64,000 bases of DNA, from contig DASPNJ010000068.1 in the NCBI GenBank assembly GCA_035626595.1, forward strand, positions 1 to 64,000. Reading direction: 5' to 3'. The DNA comes from JAQGMV01 sp035626595 (GTDB lineage Bacteria > Pseudomonadota > Gammaproteobacteria > Burkholderiales > SG8-41). Positions 52,150 to 60,478 of this stretch are shown here, piece by piece. The first letter of the stretch is position 1, and the number at the start of each line of letters is the position of its first letter. The translations under genes were made by a program, and so were the position numbers. Below the pieces are notes generated by a model. The model did not search any database. It was not told the DNA's origin and saw nothing but the letters and a program-made list of their open reading frames with translations.

Positions 52150-53547
52150 TTAGGCCGCGAGCAGCCGGGCGATCTTCGTCGCGTCCTCGAGCTTCTCGAG
52201 GCCGAGCATCGCGTCGCGCAGTTGCTCGACCTGCGGCCGCGGCAGCGCTTTCGACGCGAGCTTCTCGAACTTTTCCACGATGTCGGCTTCGGAGGCGAAC
52301 TTGTACTCGCTGCCGCGGGCGGACTCCATCGTGCGCTCCATGCGCGTGCCGTCCTTGAGATGGAGCTCGACGCGCACCATGTGGCGGTATTTCGGTCCTT
52401 TGCGGGTGATCTCCTCGTCGTGGTGCACCTCCACGAGCTCGCCGTAGCGCATGCGCTCGGGGTCCGCCACCTTGTCTTCGGTGAAGTGCTCGGCGCTCAC
52501 GTCGCCTTCGATCAAGTACGTGCCGATGCAGTACGGGAGATTCAGTTGCGCCGAGGTGAGGCCCTGCGGCACGTATTTCCAGCCGACGTGGTCCATCGTC
52601 ACCTGCGAGCCGCGCACGACGATCTTCTGCACATCGTCGGCCTTGTATGGCCGCTCGGCACGCATCTCGCGCAGCGCGTCGAGCGTCGTATGATTGCTGC
52701 CGACACAGGCATAGAACTTGAGCGCGACGCCCATCGTCTGCCAGACCTCGCCGAAGCCTCTGGTGAGCTCCTCCAGGTTGAAGCGGTCTTTCGAGCGCGA
52801 GAAGGTCGTGCAGTAGCCGCCGTATTCGCTTTCGAGGACATTGACGATGCCGGTGAACCCGGCCTCCGCGAAAAGCGCGCCGTACAGACCCGATTGTGAC
52901 GAGCGTCCGGCGTGCATGCGCTTCACCATTGCCCCGTACTGCGCCGCCATGAGCCCGGCCGCCTGCGTGCCGGCGATGCCGAGCGCGTGCACCGTTTTCG
53001 CGACGTCGAGTTTGAGCCCGCGCGCCGCGCCCGACGCGGCGGAGAACACTCCGAGGGTGGCGCCCGAATGCCAGCCCTGCGCGATGTGCTCGGGCCCCAT
53101 GCACAGACCCACGCGCGGCCCGATCTCGTAGCCGGCGACGGCGGAGGTGATGAATTCCTTTCCGCTCATGCCCGGCTTGAGCTCGGTGAGGGCGACGAGC
53201 GCCGGCAGCACCACCGCACCGACGTGCAGCACGCCCGCGCGATGGACGTCGTCGAGCTCGAAGCCCTGGACCTGCGTGCCGTTGACCAGCGCGCTGTGCG
53301 GCGCCGACAGCTTCTGATCGGTGCCCCAGACGGCGCAGGCGCGGGTCGTGTCGATACTCCGAAGCTTGTCCTGCAGAATGCGCGTCCACTCGAGATCCGC
53401 GCCGTACAACGCGCAGCCGAAGGAGTCCAGCATCAGCAGCTTGATGCGGCTGCGGACGTCCTCGGGAATGCGCTCGTACTGGAGACCCGAGACGAACTCC
53501 GCGATGCCGCGGGTGTAGGGATTGTCGGTGCCGGCGTCGTGCGCCAT
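52150..53547 (-). CDS. MmgE/PrpD family protein (second copy)
   Basis: The 465-residue protein shows the family pattern LLMLDSFGCALYGADLEWTR, GTQVQGFELDDVHRAGVLHV, YEIGPRVGLCMG and GWHSGATLGVFSAASGAARG. Members include 2-methylcitrate dehydratase, cis-aconitate decarboxylase and iminodisuccinate epimerase, so the reaction cannot be assigned. AGGAG precedes the ATG. It lies 62 bp after the TcuA-like gene, and differs clearly from the other copy at 55128-56555. Confidence 0.86.
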   Translation of the reverse strand: MAHDAGTDNPYTRGIAEFVSGLQYERIPEDVRSRIKLLMLDSFGCALYGADLEWTRILQDKLRSIDTTRACAVWGTDQKLSAPHSALVNGTQVQGFELDDVHRAGVLHVGAVVLPALVALTELKPGMSGKEFITSAVAGYEIGPRVGLCMGPEHIAQGWHSGATLGVFSAASGAARGLKLDVAKTVHALGIAGTQAAGLMAAQYGAMVKRMHAGRSSQSGLYGALFAEAGFTGIVNVLESEYGGYCTTFSRSKDRFNLEELTRGFGEVWQTMGVALKFYACVGSNHTTLDALREMRAERPYKADDVQKIVVRGSQVTMDHVGWKYVPQGLTSAQLNLPYCIGTYLIEGDVSAEHFTEDKVADPERMRYGELVEVHHDEEITRKGPKYRHMVRVELHLKDGTRMERTMESARGSEYKFASEADIVEKFEKLASKALPRPQVEQLRDAMLGLEKLEDATKIARLLAA

Positions 53548-53609
53548 CGAATACTCCTGAAGCCGTTACCTTGGCGCCTTGGCGCCTTCGTGTGTCGGCG
53601 GTTGATCCT

Positions 53610-55091
53610 CTAGACCTTGGCGGCCTGTCCTGCGCCGGTGCCGGCGATCCGGCCGAACACCGCGCCCGACACGAGCCCCGTGCCGCTGGGATAGTTGAAA
53701 TAGAAGAGGCCGCCGACCATCTCGCCCGCGCAATACAGGCCCGGGATCGGCTTGAAATGGACGTTCAGCACCTGCCCGGTCTCACGGTTGATTCTCAAAC
53801 CGCCGAAGGTGAAGGTGATGCCGCACGTCGTCATGTAGGCATCGAACGGAGGGGTGTCGAGCTTCTGCGCCCAGTTCGATTTCTGCGGCTCGATGCCCAC
53901 CGTCGACTTGCCGTCCTTGATCGTGTGATCGAACTTCACGTCGTCGCGGACGGCGGCATTGAATTCGCGCACCGTCTTCACGAACTGCCCGGCGTCCACG
54001 CCTTCGAGCTTGGGCGCGAGCTCCTCGATCGAGTTGGCGCTCACCTTGGTCACGAACTTGATGCGGTACTCCGAGCGCAGCAGCTTCGTCACCTTGGAAT
54101 CGAACACCTGCCATGCGAATTGCCCGGGCTGCTTGAGCACCTCTCCGCCGTACTTCGCATACGTGAACGAATGGAAATCCCAGCCTTCGTCCACGAAGCG
54201 TCTGCCGGTGGCATTGATGAGGAGGCCGAAGATGTAGCTGTGCTTCTGGAACTGGTCGCCGACGTTCACGTCGCCGAACTCGGGCGCATAGCGGTCCCAC
54301 CCGGTGGCGTGGCAGCCGGACCAGTTGCCATAGGGCGCGGCGCCGATGTCGAGCGCCATCTTGAGCCCGTCGCCTTGGTTGAACCGGGTGCCGCGCACCT
54401 TGGCGAGCTCCCAGCCGGGCCCGAGGTAGCGCGTGCGCATCTCCGGGTTCGCTTCGAAGCCGCCGCACGCGAGCACCACCGCTTTGGCGCGGAACTCGAC
54501 CGGTTGGCCGTTCTGTTCGGCGCGCACACCCTGCACTTTCGCTGCGTCGTAGATCAGCGAGGTCACGCGCGTGTCATAGAAGACGTCGATGCCGGCTTTT
54601 TTCACCGCCGCGTCGAGGTTCTGCACCAGCCCGGCGCCGCCGCCGGAGGCTTCGATCGGCATGCGCCCGAAAAACTTGCGCTTGCCATCGACCAGACCGG
54701 ACTGGCGTCCGAAATTGAGGTTGAACTTGACACCCTTGGAGCGCAGCCAGGCCATCGCATCGAGGCTGCCGGTGACCAGCGTCTCCGAGAGATCCGGGTC
54801 GGTGCGATAGCTCGTGAGCCGGAACAGATCGTCGAAGTATTCCTCGCGCGTATTGGTGCCGAAGTCGCTCCCCGCGATCTCTTCGTCGGTGACGTCCGTC
54901 ACGCGCTTGAGATCATCGACCGTCTCGTACGCAAAGCGCATGACGCCGCCGGCGAAGCGGCTGTTGCCGCCGGATTCGTCTTCATTCGCGGCTTCGAGCA
55001 TGGCGACGCGGACACCCTGGTCGCGCGCGGAAAGGGCGGAGCACAGGGCCGCGTTGCCCTTGCCCACGACGATCACATCATAGGTATGCAC
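53610..55091 (-). CDS. FAD-dependent tricarballylate dehydrogenase-like flavoprotein (TcuA family)
   Basis: The 493-residue protein starts at GTG 55091 with the dinucleotide fold DVIVVGKGNAALCSALSAR, characteristic of TcuA, and has the fumarate reductase/succinate dehydrogenase flavoprotein layout (VVLACGGFEANPEMRTRYLG; a final GLYCAGEMVGGLFYFNYPSG and TGLVSGAVFGR). TcuA oxidises tricarballylate to cis-aconitate. Its partner TcuB is not seen nearby. Being flanked by two MmgE/PrpD genes suggests that its product is hydrated or decarboxylated. Confidence 0.84.
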   Translation of the reverse strand: MHTYDVIVVGKGNAALCSALSARDQGVRVAMLEAANEDESGGNSRFAGGVMRFAYETVDDLKRVTDVTDEEIAGSDFGTNTREEYFDDLFRLTSYRTDPDLSETLVTGSLDAMAWLRSKGVKFNLNFGRQSGLVDGKRKFFGRMPIEASGGGAGLVQNLDAAVKKAGIDVFYDTRVTSLIYDAAKVQGVRAEQNGQPVEFRAKAVVLACGGFEANPEMRTRYLGPGWELAKVRGTRFNQGDGLKMALDIGAAPYGNWSGCHATGWDRYAPEFGDVNVGDQFQKHSYIFGLLINATGRRFVDEGWDFHSFTYAKYGGEVLKQPGQFAWQVFDSKVTKLLRSEYRIKFVTKVSANSIEELAPKLEGVDAGQFVKTVREFNAAVRDDVKFDHTIKDGKSTVGIEPQKSNWAQKLDTPPFDAYMTTCGITFTFGGLRINRETGQVLNVHFKPIPGLYCAGEMVGGLFYFNYPSGTGLVSGAVFGRIAGTGAGQAAKV

Positions 55092-55127
55092 GGTCTTGAA
55101 CGTCCTTCGAAATGCGGGGCGATCCGG

Positions 55128-56555
55128 CTAGGAAGTGAGGCTCGCGCCGGCGCGCTGGACTGTAGCACGAGGCGATGGGCTCTCCATCGCATCGTTCACC
55201 GCACGGACATCGACCAGCGTCTCCAGCGCCGTGATCGCTGCATGCACCCGCGCCGTCGCATCGGCCGGCAGCACGCGCAGCGCGCAGTTCTCGAACTTCT
55301 CCTTCAGGCGCTCCGGCGGCAGCGCCACCTCGACCGTACGGCCCGCGGGCTGGTCGACCTTGGCCGAGAGCACGGTGCCGCCGTGCAGCGTTACTTTGAC
55401 TTCGGCGCCGAAGTGGTTCTCTGCCGGGAACTGCTCGGTCGTGTACGGCGCGACTTCGATGCGTGACATGACCGCGCGCACCGCGGGATCGGTGTACGCG
55501 TCGCCTTCGAAGTGCTCGATGGTCACCTTGCGATCAACGAGCGCGCGGGCGAGACAGTACTGCACGCTGAATTTCGCGTCCTTGGTGCTCTGCGGATCCG
55601 GACGGTTCGTGTGCTCCAGGCGCCGCTCGTGTGTCCAGCTCTGGATGCGTCCGACCGCGTCCCGCTTGAGGTCATGCGTACGCGCGAGCGCCAGCATCGC
55701 GTCGATCGCGGGATGCGTGCTGCCGCAACACGGGTATTGCTTGATCGCGATGCCGGGTTGCACGATGTCGAATGGCTTGCCCCATGCGGGCAGTATTCTG
55801 CCGGCGTCGTAGTTGCCGGCGCCGTTGAACACTTCGAAGTAGCCCTGCTTGTGCTCGAACGCGACGGGGCTCGCGGTGTAGTCCTCGCGCGCGAGCAGCG
55901 CGGCAAAGAGGCCGCTGCGCGCGCAGTGGCCGATGTGCAGCGGCTTTACGTACGTCCCGAAGTTCGATTTGATTCCCGCCGCGAGCGACGCCGCGATGGC
56001 GAGCGCGGTTGCCGTGCGTTCGGCATCGAGCCCGAGCAGCTTCGCGCACGCGGCCGCCGCGCCGAACACGCCGATCGTGGTCGTGGGATGCCAGCCGCGC
56101 GTGTACTGGTAGAAGTTCACCCCGAGCGAGATCTTGCATTCGGTCTCGAAGCCGGCGACGTATGCGGTGATGAAGTCGCGGCCGCTCGCGCCGGTTTGAT
56201 CCGCCAGCGCGAACAGTGCCGGTAGGATCGGCGCGGACGGGTGTCCGCCCAGCGTGTTGTTGCAGTCGTCGAAATCGAGGGCATGCGACGCGGTGCCGTT
56301 CACGAGCGCGGCATCGAGCGGGCCGACGCGATTGCCCGTGCCGAGCACGAGGCTCGGGCCGCCGGAGGAGATCACGCGCGCGACGAGCGTGGCCGATGGG
56401 TCGGCGCTTCCGGCGAGCGTCACGCCGACCGTGTCGAGTACGCCGATCTTCGCCCAGTGCACGGCTTCCGGCGGCAGGTCCTCGTAACGAAGCCCGGTGA
56501 TGCGTCTTGCAAGCTCAAGCGCGAATCCCATCAGTTCATCCTCACGTTCATTCAC
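55128..56555 (-). CDS. MmgE/PrpD family protein (first copy)
   Basis: The 475-residue protein starts at GTG 56555, overlapping DUF4387 (GTGA). It shows KIGVLDTVGVTLAGSADPSA, GTASHALDFDDCNNTLGGHP, GFETECKISLGVNFYQYTRG, WHPTTTIGVFGAAAACAKLL and YPCCGSTHPAIDAMLALA, typical of PrpD-like lyases/isomerases. The specific reaction is unknown. It lies 36 bp before the TcuA-like gene. Confidence 0.87.
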   Translation of the reverse strand: MNEREDELMGFALELARRITGLRYEDLPPEAVHWAKIGVLDTVGVTLAGSADPSATLVARVISSGGPSLVLGTGNRVGPLDAALVNGTASHALDFDDCNNTLGGHPSAPILPALFALADQTGASGRDFITAYVAGFETECKISLGVNFYQYTRGWHPTTTIGVFGAAAACAKLLGLDAERTATALAIAASLAAGIKSNFGTYVKPLHIGHCARSGLFAALLAREDYTASPVAFEHKQGYFEVFNGAGNYDAGRILPAWGKPFDIVQPGIAIKQYPCCGSTHPAIDAMLALARTHDLKRDAVGRIQSWTHERRLEHTNRPDPQSTKDAKFSVQYCLARALVDRKVTIEHFEGDAYTDPAVRAVMSRIEVAPYTTEQFPAENHFGAEVKVTLHGGTVLSAKVDQPAGRTVEVALPPERLKEKFENCALRVLPADATARVHAAITALETLVDVRAVNDAMESPSPRATVQRAGASLTS

Positions 56556-56860
56556 GGGATCTCGATGTCCATGAGCGGCGCGTACTGCTGCCCGCCATGG
56601 CCGTCGGCGTCGTACAGATCGCCCTGTACCGCCGGGCGCGGAATCGTGGCTTTGACCGCGAGCGCGTTGTCGCAGTAGAAGAACTTGACCCGCTCGGGCG
56701 ACAAGCCATAGCGCTGCGCCACTGCCTCGCGCGTGAGCGCGCCGGAGCGCTTCACGCGCTCGTAGCGCGCGGCGTCTTCGAACATCACGTCGAAGGTGAG
56801 CTCGAACGGGCCGGCGTTCTTGCTGCGGATCAGCCGCGCGAGCTCGGCGAGCATCGTCAT
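56552..56860 (-). CDS. DUF4387 family protein
   Basis: The 102-residue protein (LAELARLIRSKNAGPFELTF, then DVMFEDAARYERV, and FYCDNALAVKATIPRP) matches the small DUF4387 proteins that accompany AtuA-like proteins. Function is unknown. It overlaps both neighbours by 4 bp, so the three genes are translated as one block. It may be a subunit of the AtuA-like enzyme (inference). Confidence 0.8.
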   Translation of the reverse strand: MTMLAELARLIRSKNAGPFELTFDVMFEDAARYERVKRSGALTREAVAQRYGLSPERVKFFYCDNALAVKATIPRPAVQGDLYDADGHGGQQYAPLMDIEIP

Positions 56861-58260
56861 TCGGGAATCTCTTCGAACAAAGCGCCCTCGACCGCGTACC
56901 AGCGCGTGCGGAACATCTCGAGCGGATCGTCCGGCTCGACGACGTGATTCACGTTGAAGCGGTAGACGGCGCCGCGATCGAGATGCGCCGGGTTATAGGG
57001 GCAGGCGAGCGCGGTGATGAGCCCGCTCCATTCCGGAATCGGCAGGTGCAGCCCCTGGTGGCGGACGATGCCGGCGATCGAGCTCGCGATCTCCTGCGTG
57101 GGCGCAGTGATCTCGATGATGAGGCACAGCTCGTGCGACCGGATCTCCTTGACCGGCTCCAGCGGACCCATCGTGCCGTTCTTGCCGTAGACGCGGATGT
57201 GCACGACGTAGTCGGCGCGTTTGAGCGTCTCGCCGTAGACCTGATTGACGCGCGCATGGATGCGCTCGGTCAGCCGCCCGGTCCAGTCGTCGATCTGCCG
57301 GATGATGAACGGATCGCGCACCGAGCCGATCACGATGCTCTGGTAACCGGCTTTTTCCGCGCCTTCGAGCTTCACCGTGTAGCGCGGCGCGGGAAGGAAG
57401 CGGCTGCCGCTCACTTTCACCGCACGTTCGCCGTGCTGCTCGTATCGGCTTTCCGTCAAGTCGAGGGTGCCCGAAGATTCGATGAGCCGGAAGGGATCGG
57501 CGTTTTCGTACAGGCTGTGCGAGGCGATGCTCTGCGGCGTGCACATGAGCGTTTCGTCCGGTGCCTCGACGATGAAGTGGTCCTCGCGCACCCACGCGAA
57601 CATGCAGTCGGGCGTGCGGCGGTTCACGACAGCGGCCGCGCCGCACTCCAGGATCTTCGCCGCGTGCCACGCGATGCCCTCGGAAAAATCGCGCATCACG
57701 GGCATGGCGGCGAAGATCGCGCAATCGCTCGCGCGGCCGGCGACGACCACGTCGGCACCCAGCTCCAGCGCGCGCATGAACGGCTCGGCGCCCATCATGC
57801 CGACGATGCAGGCGCTGCGGTCGATCGTCGCCTCCTCGAACGGCGGCGCCGGATCCAGCGGCTTGATCCGGCCCTCGCGCAGGCGCTTCTTCAGATAGGT
57901 CTTGTCCTGCTGTGCATGCACGACCGCGAGACGAAATGCGAGGGCCTCCTCGTGCGCGATCTCTTTCACGATGTCGCAGAACCACTCGACGTGCGGATCG
58001 CCGCCGGCTGTGCCGGCGGAGCCGATCAGGAGCGGCACGCCGATACGGCGCGCGCCCTTGAGCATCAGGCGCAGGTCGCGTTTCACCGCCGCGCGCGGAA
58101 ACGCCGCTTCGCCGGTGCCGAGATGGCTGGGGCCGGGATCGGTCGAGCCCGCATCGCAGCCGATGAAGTGCGGCCGCAGTGCAAGCGCTTTCTCAAAGGA
58201 GGATTCGAGGAAGCCCGATCCGCAAACGCCTGTGGGAGAAAGGATGCGGATCTCGTTCAT
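56857..58260 (-). CDS. AtuA-like protein (DUF1446)
   Basis: The 467-residue protein shows RILSPTGVCGSGFLESSFEK, FIGCDAGSTDPGPSHLGTGE, LIGSAGTAGGDPHVEWFCDI and VVVAGRASDCAIFAAMPVMR, the DUF1446 pattern named after AtuA of acyclic terpene utilisation in Pseudomonas. The chemistry of the family is not established. No other atu genes (acyl-CoA carboxylase and so on) are present, so terpene breakdown is unlikely here. It is the first gene of the minus-strand cluster. Confidence 0.82.
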   Translation of the reverse strand: MNEIRILSPTGVCGSGFLESSFEKALALRPHFIGCDAGSTDPGPSHLGTGEAAFPRAAVKRDLRLMLKGARRIGVPLLIGSAGTAGGDPHVEWFCDIVKEIAHEEALAFRLAVVHAQQDKTYLKKRLREGRIKPLDPAPPFEEATIDRSACIVGMMGAEPFMRALELGADVVVAGRASDCAIFAAMPVMRDFSEGIAWHAAKILECGAAAVVNRRTPDCMFAWVREDHFIVEAPDETLMCTPQSIASHSLYENADPFRLIESSGTLDLTESRYEQHGERAVKVSGSRFLPAPRYTVKLEGAEKAGYQSIVIGSVRDPFIIRQIDDWTGRLTERIHARVNQVYGETLKRADYVVHIRVYGKNGTMGPLEPVKEIRSHELCLIIEITAPTQEIASSIAGIVRHQGLHLPIPEWSGLITALACPYNPAHLDRGAVYRFNVNHVVEPDDPLEMFRTRWYAVEGALFEEIPE

Positions 58261-58301
58261 GGCTTAAAGGCGCCGCGGGCGAGCGCCCGTGATCGGCGAC
58301 C

Positions 58302-58307
58302 TATAAT
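58302..58307 (+). promoter_or_regulatory. Putative -10 box for the divergent Bug gene
   Basis: A perfect TATAAT lies 34 bp before the ATG at 58341; a second AT-rich GATAATATC follows. No good -35 was found. The 80-bp gap is shared with the AtuA-like gene on the other strand, so both may be controlled together. Confidence 0.45.
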
Positions 58308-58340
58308 GAGCGGCCGATAATATCATCACGAGGAGAAATC

Positions 58341-59336
58341 ATGAATCGCGCAAGATCGTTCGCGTATGCCGCACTGGCGTCGCTCTGCCTTGCCGCCGCC
58401 GGTGCGCAGGCGGCGGGCTATCCGGACAAGCCGATCGAGATGGTGGTCGCGGGCAGTCCCGGTGGCGGGCTCGACCTGCTCGGACGCGCGCTCGACAACG
58501 CGCTGCACGAAACGAAGTTGCTGCAGCAGCCGTTCGTGATCAAGAACATGGGCGGCGCCGGCGGCAACGTCGCGAAGGCCTACATCCACCAGCGCAAGGG
58601 CGACCCGCATTTCGTCTACGTCGAGTCGAACCGGATCTACGTGGCACGCATCGTCGGTACGACCCCGCTGACCTATGCGGACGTGACGCCGCTCGCGCGG
58701 CTCATGACCGAGTATCTCGTCTGGGCGGTGCGCGCCGACTCGCCTTTGAAGAGCGCGAAGGACGTGCTCGCGAAGGCGAAATCGAACCCGGCTTCCGTCA
58801 CCTTCGGGGTTGGCACGGTGCCGAGCAACGACCAGATGAATATCCTGCGGCCGGCGCTCTCTCAGGGCATCGACGCGAAGTCGCTGAAGGTCGTCACGTT
58901 CAAGAGCGGCGGCGATCTGATGATTCAGCTCCTGGGCGGCCATGTCGACGTGATCTCGACGGGGCTTTCGGAAGCCATCGAACAGGCGAAAGCCGGGAAG
59001 GTCCGTTTGATCGCGGTGTCGGCGCCCGCTGCGCTGCCGGGTGAGTTCTCGAAAATCCCGACGTGGAAATCGATGGGTATCGACGTGGAGATCCTGCACT
59101 GGCGGGGACTCTTCGCGCCGCCCGGCATTCCGGCCGAAGCCGTGAAGTTCTGGGACTCGACGCTCGCCAAGCTCGTGAAAACCGCCGCGTGGAAGAAATA
59201 CCTCGAGCAGTACCAGTGGTTCGACGCCTATGCGGACTCGGCGACGTTCACGCGCGATCTGCAGCGCGAGAGCGACATCTACGCGAAGATCCTGACCGAT
59301 CTCGGTATGGCCAAGGGTCTCGCGCAGAAGAAATAG
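58341..59336 (+). CDS. Bug-family (tripartite tricarboxylate) periplasmic receptor, divergent copy
   Basis: The 331-residue protein has a signal peptide ending AGAQAAGYP and the Bug opening YPDKPIEMVVAGSPGGGLDL, with NMGGAGGNVAKAYIHQ and LLGGHVDVISTGLSEAIEQA. It is more diverged from the usual pattern than the copy at 49272, so its ligand probably differs. GAGGAG precedes the ATG. The divergent layout with the AtuA/PrpD/TcuA cluster suggests it delivers the substrate of that pathway. Its stop touches the 3' end of tRNA-Sec. Confidence 0.86.
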   Translation: MNRARSFAYAALASLCLAAAGAQAAGYPDKPIEMVVAGSPGGGLDLLGRALDNALHETKLLQQPFVIKNMGGAGGNVAKAYIHQRKGDPHFVYVESNRIYVARIVGTTPLTYADVTPLARLMTEYLVWAVRADSPLKSAKDVLAKAKSNPASVTFGVGTVPSNDQMNILRPALSQGIDAKSLKVVTFKSGGDLMIQLLGGHVDVISTGLSEAIEQAKAGKVRLIAVSAPAALPGEFSKIPTWKSMGIDVEILHWRGLFAPPGIPAEAVKFWDSTLAKLVKTAAWKKYLEQYQWFDAYADSATFTRDLQRESDIYAKILTDLGMAKGLAQKK

Positions 59337-59431
59337 TGGCGGAAGAGAGTGGGAGTCGAACCCACGCAGGACCGCCTGCGGCCCCTACCGGGTTTGAAGT
59401 CCGGCCGCCCCACCGGGAGCGATTCCCTTCC
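59337..59431 (-). tRNA. selC: Selenocysteine tRNA, anticodon TCA
   Basis: The 95-base gene has the unusual 8-bp acceptor stem (GGAAGGGA with TCTCTTCC), anticodon loop CTTCAAA, a long variable arm (GGGGCCGC with GCGGTCC) and the T-loop GGTTCGACTCC. The CCA end is encoded. The layout follows E. coli selC closely. It reads UGA as selenocysteine when brought by SelB. selA and selB lie upstream on the same strand. Confidence 0.95.
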
Positions 59432-59465
59432 TCGGGTCGAAAAGCCCCCGCATTTTAACGGCTAA

Positions 59466-59540
59466 ACCGTAAGGAAACGAGGTTACGCAGGGAACACGGA
59501 GCGCCGAAGGCGCGACCTGCATGGGTTTCCCTCTGTTCGT
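59466..59540 (-). repeat. Structured repeat family 2, copy C
   Basis: On the minus strand: ACGAACAGAGGGAAAC, CCATGCAGGTC, inner stem GCGCC-TTC-GGCGC, then GTTCCCTGCGTAACCTCG and TTTCC. It lies between the flavoprotein gene and selC. The inner stem can form a C-UUCG-G tetraloop. Confidence 0.72.
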
Positions 59541-59559
59541 AGGGCTGCGAGGCCCGAGC

Positions 59560-60465
59560 CTACTGCAAGCGCAGCCCGAATACCGCGCGCTTCGCTTCGT
59601 CGAGCGCGTGCTCGAGCGTGCCGCCGAAGCCACTCCTCACCGCGCCGATCGCGGAGATGCGCGGCGCGGCGGTCGCGAAGGCGTCGTTCGTACGCACGAA
59701 ACCGTAGTCGTCGCGCTCGACCTCATGCGGCAGGAACTCCGCATTGGGCGCGAGGCCGATGTAAGCGAAGACGCCGGCGCACGGCAGCTCCTCGATGCGG
59801 CCGTCCGTATGTCTCACGCGAGCCTTCTCGACCATTTTGCCGCCGAGAATCGCGTCGAGCGTCGCCTTGCGGATGATCGTCACCTTGCCGTTCGCTTTGA
59901 CCTGCTCGACGAAATGCGGGCTCGCGCGGAACGTGTCGCCGCGGTGGACGAGGATCACGCGCCGGCAGTATTGCGCGAGCACCAGCGCTTCCTGGAATGC
60001 CGAATCGCCGCCGCCGACGACGATCGCGTCCTCGTTCTGATACATCGGACCGTCGCAGTCGGCGCATTGCGACACGCCACGCCCTTCGAATTCGCTCTCA
60101 CCCGGGATGCCGAGCTTTTTCAGCCGCGCGCCCGACGCCACGATCACGTGGCGCGCGGTATGCGAGCCCGATTCGGTGACCACTTCGACGCAGTCGCCGA
60201 CGGCGCGCACACCCGTCACGGTTTCCGGCATGCTGGTCACGCCCGCCTCGCCGTTCTGCTGCATCATCTCGGCCGCGAGCTCCGCGCCCGAAGTCGGCCG
60301 GCCGGGCGGGGCGGGCTCGAGCTCGTTCACGTTGATCACGAGGCCGCCGAAGAGCTGCTGCTCGATCGAGGCGACCTTCAGCCCCGCTTTCGCGGCTTCG
60401 CCCGCCGCGGCAAGGCCGGACACGCCTTCACCGATCACGATTACGTTGTAGGTTGCCTGTGCCAT
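59560..60465 (-). CDS. Thioredoxin-reductase-like FAD/NAD(P) oxidoreductase
   Basis: The 301-residue protein has the low-molecular-weight TrxR layout: FAD motif VIVIGEGVSGLAA, a redox pair C134-x-x-C137 within SQCADCDGPMY, the NAD(P) motif AIVVGGGDSAFQE and a final GAVRSGFGGTLEHALDEAKR. The usual pair in TrxB is CATC; here it is CADC. It lies 13 bp after selB in the sel operon, so a role in reducing selenium compounds or a selenoenzyme partner is attractive but unproven. Confidence 0.84.
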   Translation of the reverse strand: MAQATYNVIVIGEGVSGLAAAGEAAKAGLKVASIEQQLFGGLVINVNELEPAPPGRPTSGAELAAEMMQQNGEAGVTSMPETVTGVRAVGDCVEVVTESGSHTARHVIVASGARLKKLGIPGESEFEGRGVSQCADCDGPMYQNEDAIVVGGGDSAFQEALVLAQYCRRVILVHRGDTFRASPHFVEQVKANGKVTIIRKATLDAILGGKMVEKARVRHTDGRIEELPCAGVFAYIGLAPNAEFLPHEVERDDYGFVRTNDAFATAAPRISAIGAVRSGFGGTLEHALDEAKRAVFGLRLQ

Positions 60466-60478
60466 CGCTTCGAGCCTT

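Noticed and set aside
44932..59431. Genomic island inserted at selC
   Set aside because: tRNA-Sec is a known integration site, but no integrase, duplicated tRNA end or direct repeat was seen, and the genes look like the rest of the window in codon use.
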